Positions 23,408-31,847 of a DNA stretch of 35,834 bases are shown here, one piece after another. Position 1 is the first letter of the stretch. Each line of letters begins with the position of its first letter. The notes below the pieces were generated by a model, which had not been told where the DNA came from, searched no databases, and worked only from the letters and a program-made list of their open reading frames with translations. The translations under genes and the position numbers were made by a program. The stretch lies in assembly GCA_001788395.1 (NCBI GenBank), contig MGBT01000054.1, forward strand, positions 1-35,834. The letters are read 5' to 3'. The DNA comes from Candidatus Rokubacteria bacterium GWA2_70_23 (lineage in GTDB: Bacteria > Methylomirabilota > Methylomirabilia > Rokubacteriales > CSP1-6).

Positions 23408-23918
23408 GCTGTCCTCTCCTCACTCGAGCCTGCCGCTCACGGCCCAGACTCCTGGCCCGGCCTCACCCTCGCCCGCGGCGGGATCGCCAGCGGCTCGCTC
23501 GCACCACACACACCGCCCCTTGACGGTCCCGGGTATCTTACCCCGCGGCAGGCGCAGCGCATCGCCGACATGAACGGGGCTCTGTCGCTTCTGTGAAGAC
23601 CGGGCCATCGTGGAGTCGAGCGCGTGCGTGCGATGGTGACGAAAGGAAACGCGCGCGGCGCGCCGCCGCCGCCGGTCACCGCGGTCCGGCTCGTCGTCGA
23701 CACCAATCCGCCCGCGGCGCGGCTCGACGCCGATGAGCGGGCACGCGGGCCTTGACGGCGCCGCTGGCGCGAGAGCCGGATCGCGTCGAGGGCCCGGGCG
23801 GTGTCGGCCCCGAGGGGCGGCTCCCGGAGAGTGAAGGGCCGGCCGAAGCCGGGGGGGCTCGAAGGCGCCGGGCCCCGCGGCCATCGCGTCATCTGCGCGC
23901 GCGGAGATGAGACGCTCG
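23408..23918. other. 511-bp stretch with no recognisable gene
   Basis: Short open frames exist on both strands but none shows a family motif. On the minus strand a 62-codon frame from ATG 23608 to TGA 23420 contains a CxxC (RCVWCERAAG) and ends just before the tartrate dehydrogenase ribosome site. On the plus strand a frame after 23627 contains VRLVVDTN, reminiscent of the first strand of PIN-domain nucleases, but it ends after 20 more codons. The stretch may be another joined deletion scar. I assign no function. Confidence 0.5.
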
Positions 23919-24356
23919 CTACGCTTGCGCGCTCGCCCACCCCTCCGCGGCGAGCAGCCGCTCCACCCGCCGGCGAATCTCGTCGCGGATGCGCCGCACC
24001 TCCTCGAGGGGGCGGCCCTGCGGGTCATCGAAAGGCCAGTCGTCTCGCCTGAGTCCGGGGACGACAGGGCATGCGTCTCCGCAGCCCATCGTCACCAGCA
24101 ACGCCGCCGACGCGGCACGGTCGTCCGTCAGCCGCTGCGGGCGCGCGCCGCTCAGGTCGATGCCGACCTCGCGCATGGACGCGACAACCTCGGGATGCAC
24201 ACGCTCAGCCGGCGCCGTCCCCGCGGACACAGCGTGGGCCCGCGCGGGATCGGCCACGGCGTTGAAGAACGCGGCCGCCATCTGCGAGCGGCCCGCATTG
24301 TGCACACAGGCGAAGATGACGGCTGTCGCGGCCTCTCTCGCGCCTCGCTCACCCAC
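23919..24356 (-). CDS. arsC: Arsenate reductase, low-molecular-weight phosphatase type
   Basis: A 145-residue enzyme reducing arsenate to arsenite with thioredoxin. The P-loop CVHNAGRS (Cys17, Arg23) follows the first strand, and the two further redox Cys residues are Cys92 and Cys96 in MGCGDACPVVPG. The thioredoxin-type ending is DDWPFDDPQGRPLEEVRRIR. All three catalytic cysteines are present. It is the last gene of the arsenic island and uses a GTG start immediately after the stop of the TauE fragment (TGA-GTG). A later start nearer VIFACV is possible. Confidence 0.93.
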   Translation of the reverse strand: MGERGAREAATAVIFACVHNAGRSQMAAAFFNAVADPARAHAVSAGTAPAERVHPEVVASMREVGIDLSGARPQRLTDDRAASAALLVTMGCGDACPVVPGLRRDDWPFDDPQGRPLEEVRRIRDEIRRRVERLLAAEGWASAQA

Positions 24357-24602
24357 TCAAGACTCCTTCCACGCACGCCACACGAACACGATGTGGGCAG
24401 CGCACGCGGAGCACGAGGGCAGCGTGACGGCCACCGCATTCCTGGCCGTGGCGATGCGGGCGGTGCAGCCCAGCGTCACGAGCGTGGGCATCAGCAGGAA
24501 GCCCGGGCCGACGCCCAGGAACCCCGCGAAGATCTCGATCACACTGCCGATGACGCAAGCCTCTCCCACGCCGCATCGGCCTCGCCCGCCCAGGGTGCGC
24601 AC
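24357..24602 (-). pseudogene. Fragment of a TauE/SafE-type permease
   Basis: 81 codons containing IEIFAGFLGVGPGFLLMPTL and TARIATARNAVAVTLPSCSA, the first-repeat signature of TauE/SafE (sulfite exporter) permeases, which normally have about 250 residues and eight helices. The 16 residues before it look foreign, and the end stops after one more helix. Both ends are therefore lost. It lies between the MFS gene and arsC. Confidence 0.75.
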
Positions 24603-24614
24603 GCATGTCGCCCC

Positions 24615-25847
24615 TCAGCTGCTGCAGGCTCCCTGCGGGGTGCGGTCGCCGCAGACGACGCGCTCCCGGCGCAGCGGTGACTCTCTCACAAGCAGCAGGA
24701 AGAGTAGACCGCCGGCCACCATCACGACGCCGGCCCCGAGCAATGCGAAGGTGAAGTCGAGCGCGGCAACGGACGCCCCGGCCAGCGCCGGTCCAGCAAA
24801 GATGCCCAGCTGCTCCGATGACTTCTGAAAGCCCATTGCCGCCCCGGGCGCCTCGGGAACGAGCTCCGCCACCAGCGTGGGCACCACGCCGCAGAGCGGG
24901 GCGCTGATGAAGCCCACGAAGAGCGTGATGGCAATCATGACCGGCAAGCTCGTGGTCAGCGCAACGAGCGGAATCGTGATGCCCGAGAGGAGGATCCCGG
25001 TCCAGCCGAACAGCTTCCGCCGGCCCATCCGGTCCGAGAGGGGACCGAAGGCCAAGGCGCCGGCGATGTGCCCGAAGCCGAAGCCGCTGACGATCCAGCC
25101 GACCTGGGAGGGGCTGAAGCCCAGGCGGGGCCCGAGCATCGGCACCGTGAAGTAGAGGAACGCGCCAAAGCCGACGCCGAAGAGGAAGACGCCGAGACAG
25201 GCGGCCAGCACGTCTCGGTTGGCCAGCACCCACCACCTCGACGGCCCGGCGCTCTCCATCCGGGACAGGCTCGCAGCACGCCGGTGTTCACGGATCATGA
25301 GGAACGCGTAGGCGCCGACGAGCAGCTCCAAGAGCCCGCCGGCGAAGAAGGTGTTCCTGTAGCCGGTGAGCGCAGGCGTGAAAGACTCCGCGATGTAGCC
25401 GCCGGGAAACGGCCCCAGCGCGGCGCCGGCGAGGGTTGACGCCGAGAAGATGCTCATCGCCGTCGCCCGGTTCTTGGTGGAAGTGATCTCGCTGACGTAG
25501 GACATGGCGGCGATGGTCAGCACGCCATAGCCGATACCCGAGACGAGCCGGTAGGCGACGAGGTCGACCATGCCGACGGCGACGCCACCCAGCACGGAGG
25601 CCACGGCGGTCAGGCCGACGCCGATGAGGTACGGCCGGCGACGGCCGACCCTGTCGGCCCAGCGGCCGGCGACGGGACTGACGACCACAGCGCCCAGCCG
25701 ATCGACGCTGGTCGCCAGACCCACGACGAACAGCGGCACCGTGGTGTCGAGCAGCCGGGCGTAGAGGGGCATGATGGGCACGTAGAACACCTCCGCGCTG
25801 CGGATGACCAGCATGGCCAGCGCGAGGACCCAGAGGGCGGAAGGCAT
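24615..25847 (-). CDS. MFS transporter within the arsenic island
   Basis: A 410-residue 12-TM major facilitator. Motif A is GRWADRVGRRRPYLIG in loop 2-3, with a second copy GPLSDRMGRRKLFGW in loop 8-9. Helix 1 is LWVLALAMLVIRSAEVFYVP. The C terminus is soluble with two Cys residues (VVCGDRTPQGACSS). ATG 25847 has GGAGGGAT upstream. Its place between acr3 and arsC suggests export of an arsenic compound, as with other MFS proteins found in ars operons, but no glyceraldehyde-3-phosphate dehydrogenase partner (ArsJ type) is present, so the substrate is open. Confidence 0.85.
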   Translation of the reverse strand: MPSALWVLALAMLVIRSAEVFYVPIMPLYARLLDTTVPLFVVGLATSVDRLGAVVVSPVAGRWADRVGRRRPYLIGVGLTAVASVLGGVAVGMVDLVAYRLVSGIGYGVLTIAAMSYVSEITSTKNRATAMSIFSASTLAGAALGPFPGGYIAESFTPALTGYRNTFFAGGLLELLVGAYAFLMIREHRRAASLSRMESAGPSRWWVLANRDVLAACLGVFLFGVGFGAFLYFTVPMLGPRLGFSPSQVGWIVSGFGFGHIAGALAFGPLSDRMGRRKLFGWTGILLSGITIPLVALTTSLPVMIAITLFVGFISAPLCGVVPTLVAELVPEAPGAAMGFQKSSEQLGIFAGPALAGASVAALDFTFALLGAGVVMVAGGLLFLLLVRESPLRRERVVCGDRTPQGACSS

Positions 25848-25869
25848 TCGATCCCTCCTCGGAGCGGAC

Positions 25870-26304
25870 CTAGAGGAACCGCCCGAACCAGGCGTTCACA
25901 TCCTCGCACAGCTCCTGCTGCGCCGCCGCGACCTCCGCGGACTCGGGGCGGGAGATGGTGTGCCCGAGCGCGGGATAGACCTTCAACCGCAGGCGATCGG
26001 CGCAGCCGGCGTAGTGCGGCAGCAACGCCGCGTGGAGCGCCTCCGCGGATGCCGCGGGGACGTCCGGGTCGCGCCGCCCGTGCAGGATCAGCAAGGCCAC
26101 GGGGGGAACGCTCTCTGCGCGCCGCGACACGTCCGAGGGAGTCTTCTGGAAACGCTCCTTGCTGCCCGTCCAGCCGTGCAGCAGGATGACCGCGGCCCGG
26201 CGTTCCGCACCCGCCTCGTAGCGCAGGAGCACGGGGATGCCGTGCGGCTCGAGGACGTGCCGCTCGGTCACGGTCGTGGACTGAGGAGCGTCACCGAGGC
26301 GCAT
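25870..26304 (-). pseudogene. Alpha/beta hydrolase with nucleophile region deleted
   Basis: 144 residues against about 240-260 in dienelactone-hydrolase-like proteins. The N-terminal part has AAVILLHGWTGSKE (oxyanion-hole HG at 43-44). Then, between about residues 50 and 66 (26154-26107), it jumps to VPPVALLILHGRRDPDVPAA (acid Asp) and KVYPALGHTI (catalytic His). The G-x-S-x-G nucleophile elbow is missing, so the protein is not catalytic as it stands. The start overlaps acr3 by 14 nt; a later start is possible. The joined ends show no other damage. Confidence 0.82.
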
Positions 26305-27397
26305 CGGCAGGCACCGCCAGCGGCACGCGCTCGCCCTCCACGGTCGGGAACCAGTGGCGCGTCCGGTTGCAGAAGGAGCAGACCGAGAGCATCACCGGCA
26401 CCTCGACCAGCACGCCCACCACCGTCGCCAGCGTCGCCCCCGACGTGAGGCCGAAGAGGGAGATCGCGGTCGCCACCGCCAGCTCGAAGAAGTTGCTCGC
26501 CCCGATGAGCGCGCCGGGCGCGGCAATCGAGTGCGGGACCCGCAGCCACCGGGCCAGGCCGTAGGCCAAGCTGGAATTGAAGTACACCTGGATCAGCAGC
26601 GGGATGGCGATCAGCACGATGTGCGAGACCTTGCCCACGATCACCTCGCCCTGGAAGGCGAAGATCAGCACCAGCGTCGCCAGGAGCGCCGTGACCGACA
26701 CCGGCTTGAGCCGAGGCAGGAACACCCCCTCGAACCAGGCCGCGCCCCGGGTCCGCAGCAGGACCGCCCGCGACAGCGCGCCGGCGCCGAGCGGGATCAC
26801 GATGTACAGCACCACGGAGTAGAGCAGCACGTCGTAGGGCACGGTGATATTCGAGACACCGAGCAGCAGCATCACGATCGGGGCGAAGGCGACCAGCATG
26901 ATGAGGTCGTTCAGCGCGACCTGGACCAGGGTGTACGCGGGGTCGCCGTCGGTGAGGTAGCTCCACACGAAGACCATCGCGGTGCATGGCGCGGCGGCCA
27001 GGATGATGGCGCCGGCCAGGTACTGGTCGCCGAGCTCCGGGCCGATCAGGCCCCCGAAGAGCTGCTTGAAGAAGAGCCAGCCGAGAAACGTCATGCTGAA
27101 GGGCTTGACCAGCCAGTTGACGAAGAGGACGATCAGCAGCCCCTTCGGCCGCCGCCCGACGCCACGGAGCGCGGCGAAGTCGATCCGCAGCATCATCGGA
27201 TAGATCATGAGCCAGATGAGCACCGCGATCGGCAGGTTGACCCGGCTCACCTCGAGGCGACTCAGCAATGCCACGAGGCCCGGCGCGGCCTTGCCGATCG
27301 CCACGCCGGCGACGATGCAGAGCGCCACCCAGAGCGACAGGTAGCGCTCGAAGAAGCTCAGCCGCTTGGCGCCGGGCTCGGGCGCGCAGTGCATCAC
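26291..27397 (-). CDS. acr3: ACR3-family arsenite efflux permease
   Basis: A 368-residue ten-TM arsenite exporter of full length. Diagnostic segments are [53 protein letters not shown] (the essential Cys in helix 4), [20 protein letters not shown], and [19 protein letters not shown]. The C terminus has [11 protein letters not shown]. It extrudes As(III) produced by ArsC, driven by the proton motive force. The start is GTG 27397 or the next codon ATG 27394. The gene is the only intact transport component of the ars operon besides the MFS. Confidence 0.95.
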   Translation of the reverse strand: MMHCAPEPGAKRLSFFERYLSLWVALCIVAGVAIGKAAPGLVALLSRLEVSRVNLPIAVLIWLMIYPMMLRIDFAALRGVGRRPKGLLIVLFVNWLVKPFSMTFLGWLFFKQLFGGLIGPELGDQYLAGAIILAAAPCTAMVFVWSYLTDGDPAYTLVQVALNDLIMLVAFAPIVMLLLGVSNITVPYDVLLYSVVLYIVIPLGAGALSRAVLLRTRGAAWFEGVFLPRLKPVSVTALLATLVLIFAFQGEVIVGKVSHIVLIAIPLLIQVYFNSSLAYGLARWLRVPHSIAAPGALIGASNFFELAVATAISLFGLTSGATLATVVGVLVEVPVMLSVCSFCNRTRHWFPTVEGERVPLAVPADAPR

Positions 27398-27436
27398 GCC
27401 ACCTCGCCGGTGGCCGCCCGCCGCGGCGGCGTGTTG

Positions 27437-27945
27437 TCAGCGCGTGTCATGCCTTCCCACAGGGTGGTGAGTCGCTCCTCCCCGCCGCGCCGACTCCGCC
27501 TCGCCCCCCAGGACCGCCTCGAGTGCGCGGGCGCCCCTCGGCGGCTCCGCGAGCCACGGGACCAGCGCGACCTGCCTCGCGTGCTCCTGGCACACGTCAT
27601 CCGCGTATGGGCGTTCGGCCGCTCGCCGGGCGCGGAGCACGGGATCGCGGACCGTGAGGGGCATGAAGCTCTGGTTGATCACCCATCCGAACGGCGCGAT
27701 GCCCGCCCGCCGGAGGTCTGCTTGAAGGGCCGCCGCTTCGTGGACGGGTGTCGCCTCGGCGAGCGTGACGATGAGGATCTTCGTGAAGTCGGGATCCCGG
27801 AGGCGAGGCAGGAGCTGCCGCACGGCGTCCGGCAGCGCGGTCATCGACCGCGACACCTCCCGGTGGTAGGCCTGGGCCGCGTCGAGCAGCAGCAACGTGT
27901 GCCCCGTGGGCGCCGTGTCGAGCACGACAAAGGCGTCCCGCCCTC
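27437..27945 (-). pseudogene. arsA: C-terminal part of the ArsA arsenite-pump ATPase
   Basis: The frame picks up at DAFVVLDTAPTGHTLLLLDA (the DTAPTGH motif of ArsA) and runs through LLPRLRDPDFTKILIVTLAE, TPVHEAAALQADLRRAGIAP, FGWVINQS and LVPWLAEPP to the stop at 27437. That is about 170 residues of an expected 300 to 580. The P-loop half is missing. The upstream sequence is ArsD in another frame, so the two genes were joined with loss of the ArsD end and the ArsA start. Without the P-loop no ATPase activity is possible; ACR3 can work without ArsA. Confidence 0.85.
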
Positions 27946-28143
27946 CGCCAGTGCCTCCCTCACCGCCGGATTGGCCGTGAACGCCCCTGGCTGCTGCGCC
28001 AGGTTGAAGCGCTCGACGCGGAGGCCGCGGCTTCTCAGCCACTCGAGATCGCCGGCGAACCGCGCCAGCGCGGGATCGACGCCCGGCCCACAGACCCCGG
28101 TCGAGCAGCACATCGGCGGATCGAACACCTGGATGGTCGTCAT
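27841..28143 (-). pseudogene. arsD: ArsD metallochaperone truncated by fusion into arsA
   Basis: Residues 1-69 are a normal ArsD N terminus: TIQVFDPPMCCSTGVCGPGV with the As(III)-binding Cys12, Cys13 and Cys18, then LRVERFNLAQQPGAFTANPA. The usual LP-x-x-x-x-DG segment and C-terminal part are absent. At about 27942 the DNA becomes arsA, read here out of frame for 31 more codons. The start is ATG 28143 with GGGGAGG upstream. The metal site is intact, but the fold is incomplete, so delivery of arsenite to ArsA is unlikely. Confidence 0.88.
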
Positions 28144-28167
28144 CGGTCGCCTCCCCGTTGTCATCGT

Positions 28168-28197
28168 GTTTCGTAGAATCACGATCATTCGCGAAAC
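28168..28197. promoter_or_regulatory. Inverted repeat between arsR and arsD, possible ArsR operator
   Basis: GTTTCG (28168-28173) and CGAAAC (28192-28197) form 6-bp arms around an AT-richer centre containing GATCGTGAT on the minus strand. It lies 25 bp before the arsD start and 16 bp after the arsR stop. It may be a second operator/promoter for arsD, or a terminator-like structure after arsR. No strong -35/-10 pair is visible. Confidence 0.45.
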
Positions 28198-28212
28198 AAA
28201 GAACCGCTTGCC

Positions 28213-28566
28213 TCAGAGCGCCGCGACCAGGGCCTTCAGGCGACGGACCGTCCGCGGCGCGACCCAGTAGCAGACACGCGCACCTTCCACCTCGCCACGA
28301 ATCAGTCCGGCCGCCTTGAGCACTTTGAGGTGCTGGGAGACGGTGGATTGCGCCAGCGGCAGCTCGTCGACGATGTCCCCGCACATGCACGAGGTGCGCC
28401 GCAGGAGCAGCCGGACGATGCGAACGCGCGCCGGGTGCGCCACCGCCTTGGCCAGGGCCGCCAGCTCCTCATCCACCCCTTTCCCCTCGACGGGGCGCAG
28501 GTCCAGCCTGTCGTCATCTGCCGGGACGCAGGCCTCCTGTGAGGGCTGACGCGAGAGAGCTTTCAT
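28213..28566 (-). CDS. arsR: ArsR-family arsenic-responsive repressor
   Basis: A 117-residue winged-helix repressor. The metal-sensing pair is in [18 protein letters not shown] (Cys-Met-Cys, comparable to the ELCVCDL box), directly before the recognition helix [16 protein letters not shown]. The wing is [12 protein letters not shown]. ArsR proteins release DNA when As(III) binds these cysteines. ATG 28564-28566 is chosen because the longer frame to 28605 would read through the promoter. It is the first gene of the minus-strand ars operon. Confidence 0.93.
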   Translation of the reverse strand: MKALSRQPSQEACVPADDDRLDLRPVEGKGVDEELAALAKAVAHPARVRIVRLLLRRTSCMCGDIVDELPLAQSTVSQHLKVLKAAGLIRGEVEGARVCYWVAPRTVRRLKALVAAL

Positions 28567-28575
28567 CGTCTTTTT

Positions 28576-28605
28576 ACGATACCAGAGACACGACGACCGA
28601 GTCAA
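28576..28605 (-). promoter_or_regulatory. arsR promoter
   Basis: On the minus strand TTGACT (28605-28600) and TATCGT (28581-28576) are 18 bp apart. The -10 box ends 9 nt before ATG 28566, so the transcript would be leaderless or nearly so, with no clear Shine-Dalgarno. Autoregulation by ArsR at this site is expected from the family. Confidence 0.6.
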
Positions 28606-28629
28606 GCACCGAAGTTGAGCGACATCGTC

Positions 28630-29376
28630 TCATGCCGTCCGCTCCACGGCGCCGGGCGCCAGCCGCGCGAAGACGGCTCCCAGGACCGGGTGCGGCCCCT
28701 CCGGGAGCGCCACCGCCCGCTCGCTGGCGATCTCGATGCAGAGCGGCCCTTCCTCGCGGGCCGGATCGATCTCCACGGTGATCCGCATGGGCGAGCCTGC
28801 CCAGCGGAAGATGAGCTCGCCGCCGGCGCCCTCCGCGCACCGCCCCAGGCACACCGACTCCCACTGGATGCGGGCGCGCTCGCGCGAGCGGGCGCGGAGA
28901 CGCAAGCCGAGGATCGTGACGGGCGGCGGCGGGTGCGCCGGACCGGCTGGAGGCTGCCAGTGGCGCGGGCCGATGCCTCCGCCCGAGGAGGCGGCGAACT
29001 GCACGACGATGCCGAGCGCCTGTCGCGGATGGAGGAAGGCCTCCGACCACTGCGGGTTCGAGTCGTTGTAGCCAACGACCTCGTAGCCGTGCCGCTCGGC
29101 GCGCACGCGGGCCTCGGGCAGGCTCGGCACCTTGAACGTCACGTGATGGATGCCGGGCCCCCGCTGCGCCAGGAAGCGATGGAGAAAGCCCCCCGCGCCG
29201 AGCGGCTCCAGGATCTCGATGCGGCCGCCGTCCTGGAAGCGCCACTGGCCGAAGGTGTAGGCGCCGGACGGCCCGCCGTAGTCGGACACGCCGCCGAGGA
29301 CGCCCGCGAGCACGGCGCCCGCGCCGGCCATCCCCGGGACCGCGATGGCGATGTGGTCGAACGCGACGGTCTTCAT
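28630..29376 (-). CDS. VOC (glyoxalase/bleomycin-resistance) superfamily protein
   Basis: A 248-residue protein. The N-terminal half is a VOC module like methylmalonyl-CoA epimerase: FDHIAIAVPGM (metal His), GGRIEILEPLG (metal Glu), GIHHVTFKVPSLPEARVRA (His) and LGIVVQFA (Glu/Gln position). After a Pro-rich linker (PPAGPAHPPPP) a second half has a strand-rich domain (VTILGLRLRARSRERARIQW; RWAGSPMRITVEID) that looks like a degenerate VOC repeat. The metal residues support a metal-dependent lyase, isomerase or dioxygenase, but the substrate is unknown. It lies 23 bp downstream of the FKBP gene and is probably cotranscribed. Confidence 0.85.
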   Translation of the reverse strand: MKTVAFDHIAIAVPGMAGAGAVLAGVLGGVSDYGGPSGAYTFGQWRFQDGGRIEILEPLGAGGFLHRFLAQRGPGIHHVTFKVPSLPEARVRAERHGYEVVGYNDSNPQWSEAFLHPRQALGIVVQFAASSGGGIGPRHWQPPAGPAHPPPPVTILGLRLRARSRERARIQWESVCLGRCAEGAGGELIFRWAGSPMRITVEIDPAREEGPLCIEIASERAVALPEGPHPVLGAVFARLAPGAVERTA

Positions 29377-29399
29377 GGCGCTCTCGTGTCCCGCCGCGG

Positions 29400-30074
29400 C
29401 TACTTGGGGATCTCGAGGAGCTCCACCTCGAACACCAGCGTCGCGCCGGGCTTGATCTTCGGGGGCGCCCCGCGATCGCCATAGGCGAGGTCGGGCGGGC
29501 ACACGAGCCGGCTCTTGCCGCCCACCTTCATGGTCTGCACGCCCTCGGTCCAGCACTTGATGACGCCGGTGAGCGGGAAGGTCACCGGCTCCTTCCGCTG
29601 GACGGAGCTGTCGAACACCGACCCGTCGGTGAGCGTGCCGTGGTAGTGGACCTTCACCTTGTCGGCGGCCTTCGGGGAGGCGCCCGTGCCCGCCTTGAGC
29701 GTGGTGACGATGGCGCCGGAGGCCGTCTTGCTGGCGCCCTTCTCGGCGGCGGCCTTGTCGAGGAAGGCCTGCCCCGCCTTCCTCTCGACGGCCGCGGCGG
29801 CCGTCTGCCGCGCGGTCTGCAGCTCCTGGATCTTCGGGCCGTACGTCTGCGCGTCCACCCTCGGCGTCTTGTTCTGGACGCCGTCGGTGAGCCCGGCCTT
29901 GACCATCTCCAGCTCAGCCTCGCTGAGGCTGAACGCGGCGAGGCTCCGGCTGAGGAAGAGCCCCAGGGCGTAGAGCGTCTTCTGCTCCTCGCTCTTCGGC
30001 TCGGGCGGGGCGGCGGAGACGACGGAGGCCATGACGAGCACGAACGCGAGGGACCACGAGAGAACTCTACGCAT
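29400..30074 (-). CDS. FKBP-type peptidyl-prolyl isomerase, exported (Mip/FkpA-like)
   Basis: A 224-residue periplasmic foldase: signal peptide ([16 protein letters not shown]), an N-terminal dimerisation region (about 28-80, [20 protein letters not shown]), a linking helix with [17 protein letters not shown], and the FKBP domain (about 120-224). FKBP marks are [38 protein letters not shown] and [20 protein letters not shown] then FEVELLEI. It speeds proline isomerisation of exported proteins. ATG 30074 has AAAGGA upstream. It is divergent from the ThDP enzyme genes. Confidence 0.93.
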   Translation of the reverse strand: MRRVLSWSLAFVLVMASVVSAAPPEPKSEEQKTLYALGLFLSRSLAAFSLSEAELEMVKAGLTDGVQNKTPRVDAQTYGPKIQELQTARQTAAAAVERKAGQAFLDKAAAEKGASKTASGAIVTTLKAGTGASPKAADKVKVHYHGTLTDGSVFDSSVQRKEPVTFPLTGVIKCWTEGVQTMKVGGKSRLVCPPDLAYGDRGAPPKIKPGATLVFEVELLEIPK

Positions 30075-30138
30075 CGGAGATCCTTTCTTCCGGCGAGTCT
30101 GAGGTACGATAGGGCGATCATCTCATGGGAGGCAAGGA

Positions 30139-30699
30139 ATGCCCGAGTCGATTCCGGCGTCGCTGATCATCGACACGCTCAAGGACACCTTCACGGAGGC
30201 GCGCGTGGCCTTCGCGGCCGAGGGGCAGCCGCCCTCGCGGCACGCGCACCTCGGCTGGGTGCTGAGCGTGCCCGACACGCACCAGAGGACCGTGCTCGCC
30301 GCGCTCGACAAGGAGCAGGCGATCCGCACCCTCACCTGCGCCACGGAGGACGAGGCGGTGACGGTCGCCGCCGGCCTCTACCTGGGCGGGGAGCCCGCGG
30401 TGGTGATGATCCAGCACGCAGGGCTCTACGCCTCCGTGAACACGCTCCGGGGGGTGTCGCTGGACGGCCGCCTGCCGGTCTTCTACCTGATCGGCCTCCT
30501 GAGCCGCGAGCGGGACCGCGACCCGCGCGAGTCGCGGCACTCCATGGTCCGCCACTGCGAGCCGCTGCTGGACACCTTCGGCGTGCCGCATGCGCGGCTC
30601 GAGGGGCCCGGCGACCTGCACCTGATCCCCGAGTACCACCGGGTGAGCCGCGAGCGGCGTGGGCCGGCGGTGGTGCTCGTGGGTCTGGAGACGTCCTAG
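30139..30699 (+). CDS. ThDP-dependent decarboxylase, pyrimidine-binding (alpha) subunit
   Basis: A 186-residue subunit like the ComD/alpha half of sulfopyruvate or phosphonopyruvate decarboxylases. The activating Glu of the pyrimidine domain is in TCATEDEAVTVAAGLYLGGE, followed by AVVMIQHAGLYASVNTLRG and LPVFYLIGLLSRERDRDPRE. GGGAGG lies 7-8 nt before ATG 30139. The next gene starts at the base after the stop (TAG-ATG), so the two subunits are coupled. The substrate is unknown; no ComA/ComB/ComC or phosphonate gene is nearby. Confidence 0.85.
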   Translation: MPESIPASLIIDTLKDTFTEARVAFAAEGQPPSRHAHLGWVLSVPDTHQRTVLAALDKEQAIRTLTCATEDEAVTVAAGLYLGGEPAVVMIQHAGLYASVNTLRGVSLDGRLPVFYLIGLLSRERDRDPRESRHSMVRHCEPLLDTFGVPHARLEGPGDLHLIPEYHRVSRERRGPAVVLVGLETS

Positions 30700-31272
30700 A
30701 TGGCGATCAAGCCGGAAGACGCGCTGCGCCTGATCGCCGAGGCGCGGGGCGGCGCGATCTGCGTGCCGACCATGACGACATCTCCCGCCTGGCGGACCCT
30801 CGCGCCCGACGATCTCTCCGTGACCTGCGTCGGCTTCATGGGCGGGGCCTCGGCCCTCGGCCTCGGGCTGGCGCTCGCGCGCCCCGACCGGCGCGTGCTC
30901 GTCCTCGACGGCGACGGGTCGCTCCTCATGCAGCTGGGCTCGCTGGCCACGATCGCGGGGGCGCGGCCGCGCAACTTCGTGCACTTCGTCTTCAAGAACG
31001 GCGTCTACCACACCTCCGGCTCGCAGGAGATCCCCGGCGGACTCACCGTGGACTTCGCGATGATGGCGAAGGCCGCCGGCTACCGAGGCGCCTGGTCCAT
31101 CGGCGAGCTGGACGACCTCCGCCGGCGACTCCCCGCGATCCTCGGCGCCGAGGGTCCGGTGCTCGTGGAGCTGATCACCACGCTGGCGAACGAGACGCCC
31201 ATGACGGCCCGCGGCGGCGTCCCCTTCCCCCAGCAGGTGGAGGCGCTCCGCATCAAGCTTCGCTCCGTGTGA
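30700..31272 (+). CDS. ThDP-dependent decarboxylase, diphosphate-binding (beta) subunit
   Basis: A 190-residue partner of the preceding subunit. The ThDP/Mg motif is visible as VLDGDGSLLMQLGSLATIAG followed about 25 residues later by the Asn in FKNGVYHTSGSQEI. Upstream VTCVGFMGGASALGLGLALA is the usual cofactor-binding glycine segment. The length and motif spacing fit ComE-type beta subunits. The two genes should form one active site at the subunit interface and decarboxylate a 2-oxo acid. Confidence 0.87.
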   Translation: MAIKPEDALRLIAEARGGAICVPTMTTSPAWRTLAPDDLSVTCVGFMGGASALGLGLALARPDRRVLVLDGDGSLLMQLGSLATIAGARPRNFVHFVFKNGVYHTSGSQEIPGGLTVDFAMMAKAAGYRGAWSIGELDDLRRRLPAILGAEGPVLVELITTLANETPMTARGGVPFPQQVEALRIKLRSV

Positions 31273-31431
31273 GCGACATCGCCGCGCCCGTCCCCAGGTC
31301 GGGCGGAGCATCGGCCTCGCGGCGCGCCCGTCGGCGCGCTGACCGCGGGCACATCGCGGCGGCGCAGGCGGCCGGTCGCCCGTGGACGCGCGGCGGGCCC
31401 GGCCGTATACTCCCCGAGGGGGACCAGAGCG

Positions 31432-31847
31432 ATGAGCGATCTCCACGATCACGACCATGACCACGCGGCCGAGAAGGGCTCGCCCCTCTCGGAGATCGAT
31501 CTGCGGGTGCGGGCGCTGGAGTCACTCCTCGTCGAGAAGGGCCTGGTGGATCCCGCCGCCCTCGATGCGCTGATCGACACCTACGAGACGAAGGTGGGGC
31601 CGCGCAACGGGGCGCGGGTGGTCGCCCGGGCGTGGGTGGATCCGGCCTACAAGGCGCGGCTCCTGGCGGACGGCACCGCAGCCATGGCAGCCGGTACTAC
31701 GAGTACTGGCTCGGCGCCCTCGAGACGCTCGTCGCGGCGAAGGGGCTCGTGCTAGAGAAGGAGCTGCTGACCCGGAAGGACGAGTGGGACCGCGCCGCGC
31801 GAGCGACGCCGCACGGCCAGCCCATCGTCCTGCGAGCCGGGCGATAA
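31432..31847 (+). pseudogene. Nitrile hydratase alpha start joined to beta end
   Basis: The first frame (ATG 31432, 86 residues) is a nitrile hydratase alpha-subunit N terminus: His-rich [12 protein letters not shown], then [40 protein letters not shown] and [11 protein letters not shown]. The metal-binding CTLCSC segment that should follow is missing. At about 31690 the coding signal shifts frame to [34 protein letters not shown] and ATPHGQPIVL, which is the C-terminal part of the beta subunit. Roughly 130 alpha residues and the beta N terminus are lost. No active enzyme can be made. Confidence 0.87.

Noticed and set aside
23627-23760. Start of a PIN-domain toxin (VRLVVDTN motif)
   Set aside because: The motif is short, the following residues do not fit a PIN fold, and the frame ends after about 20 codons.
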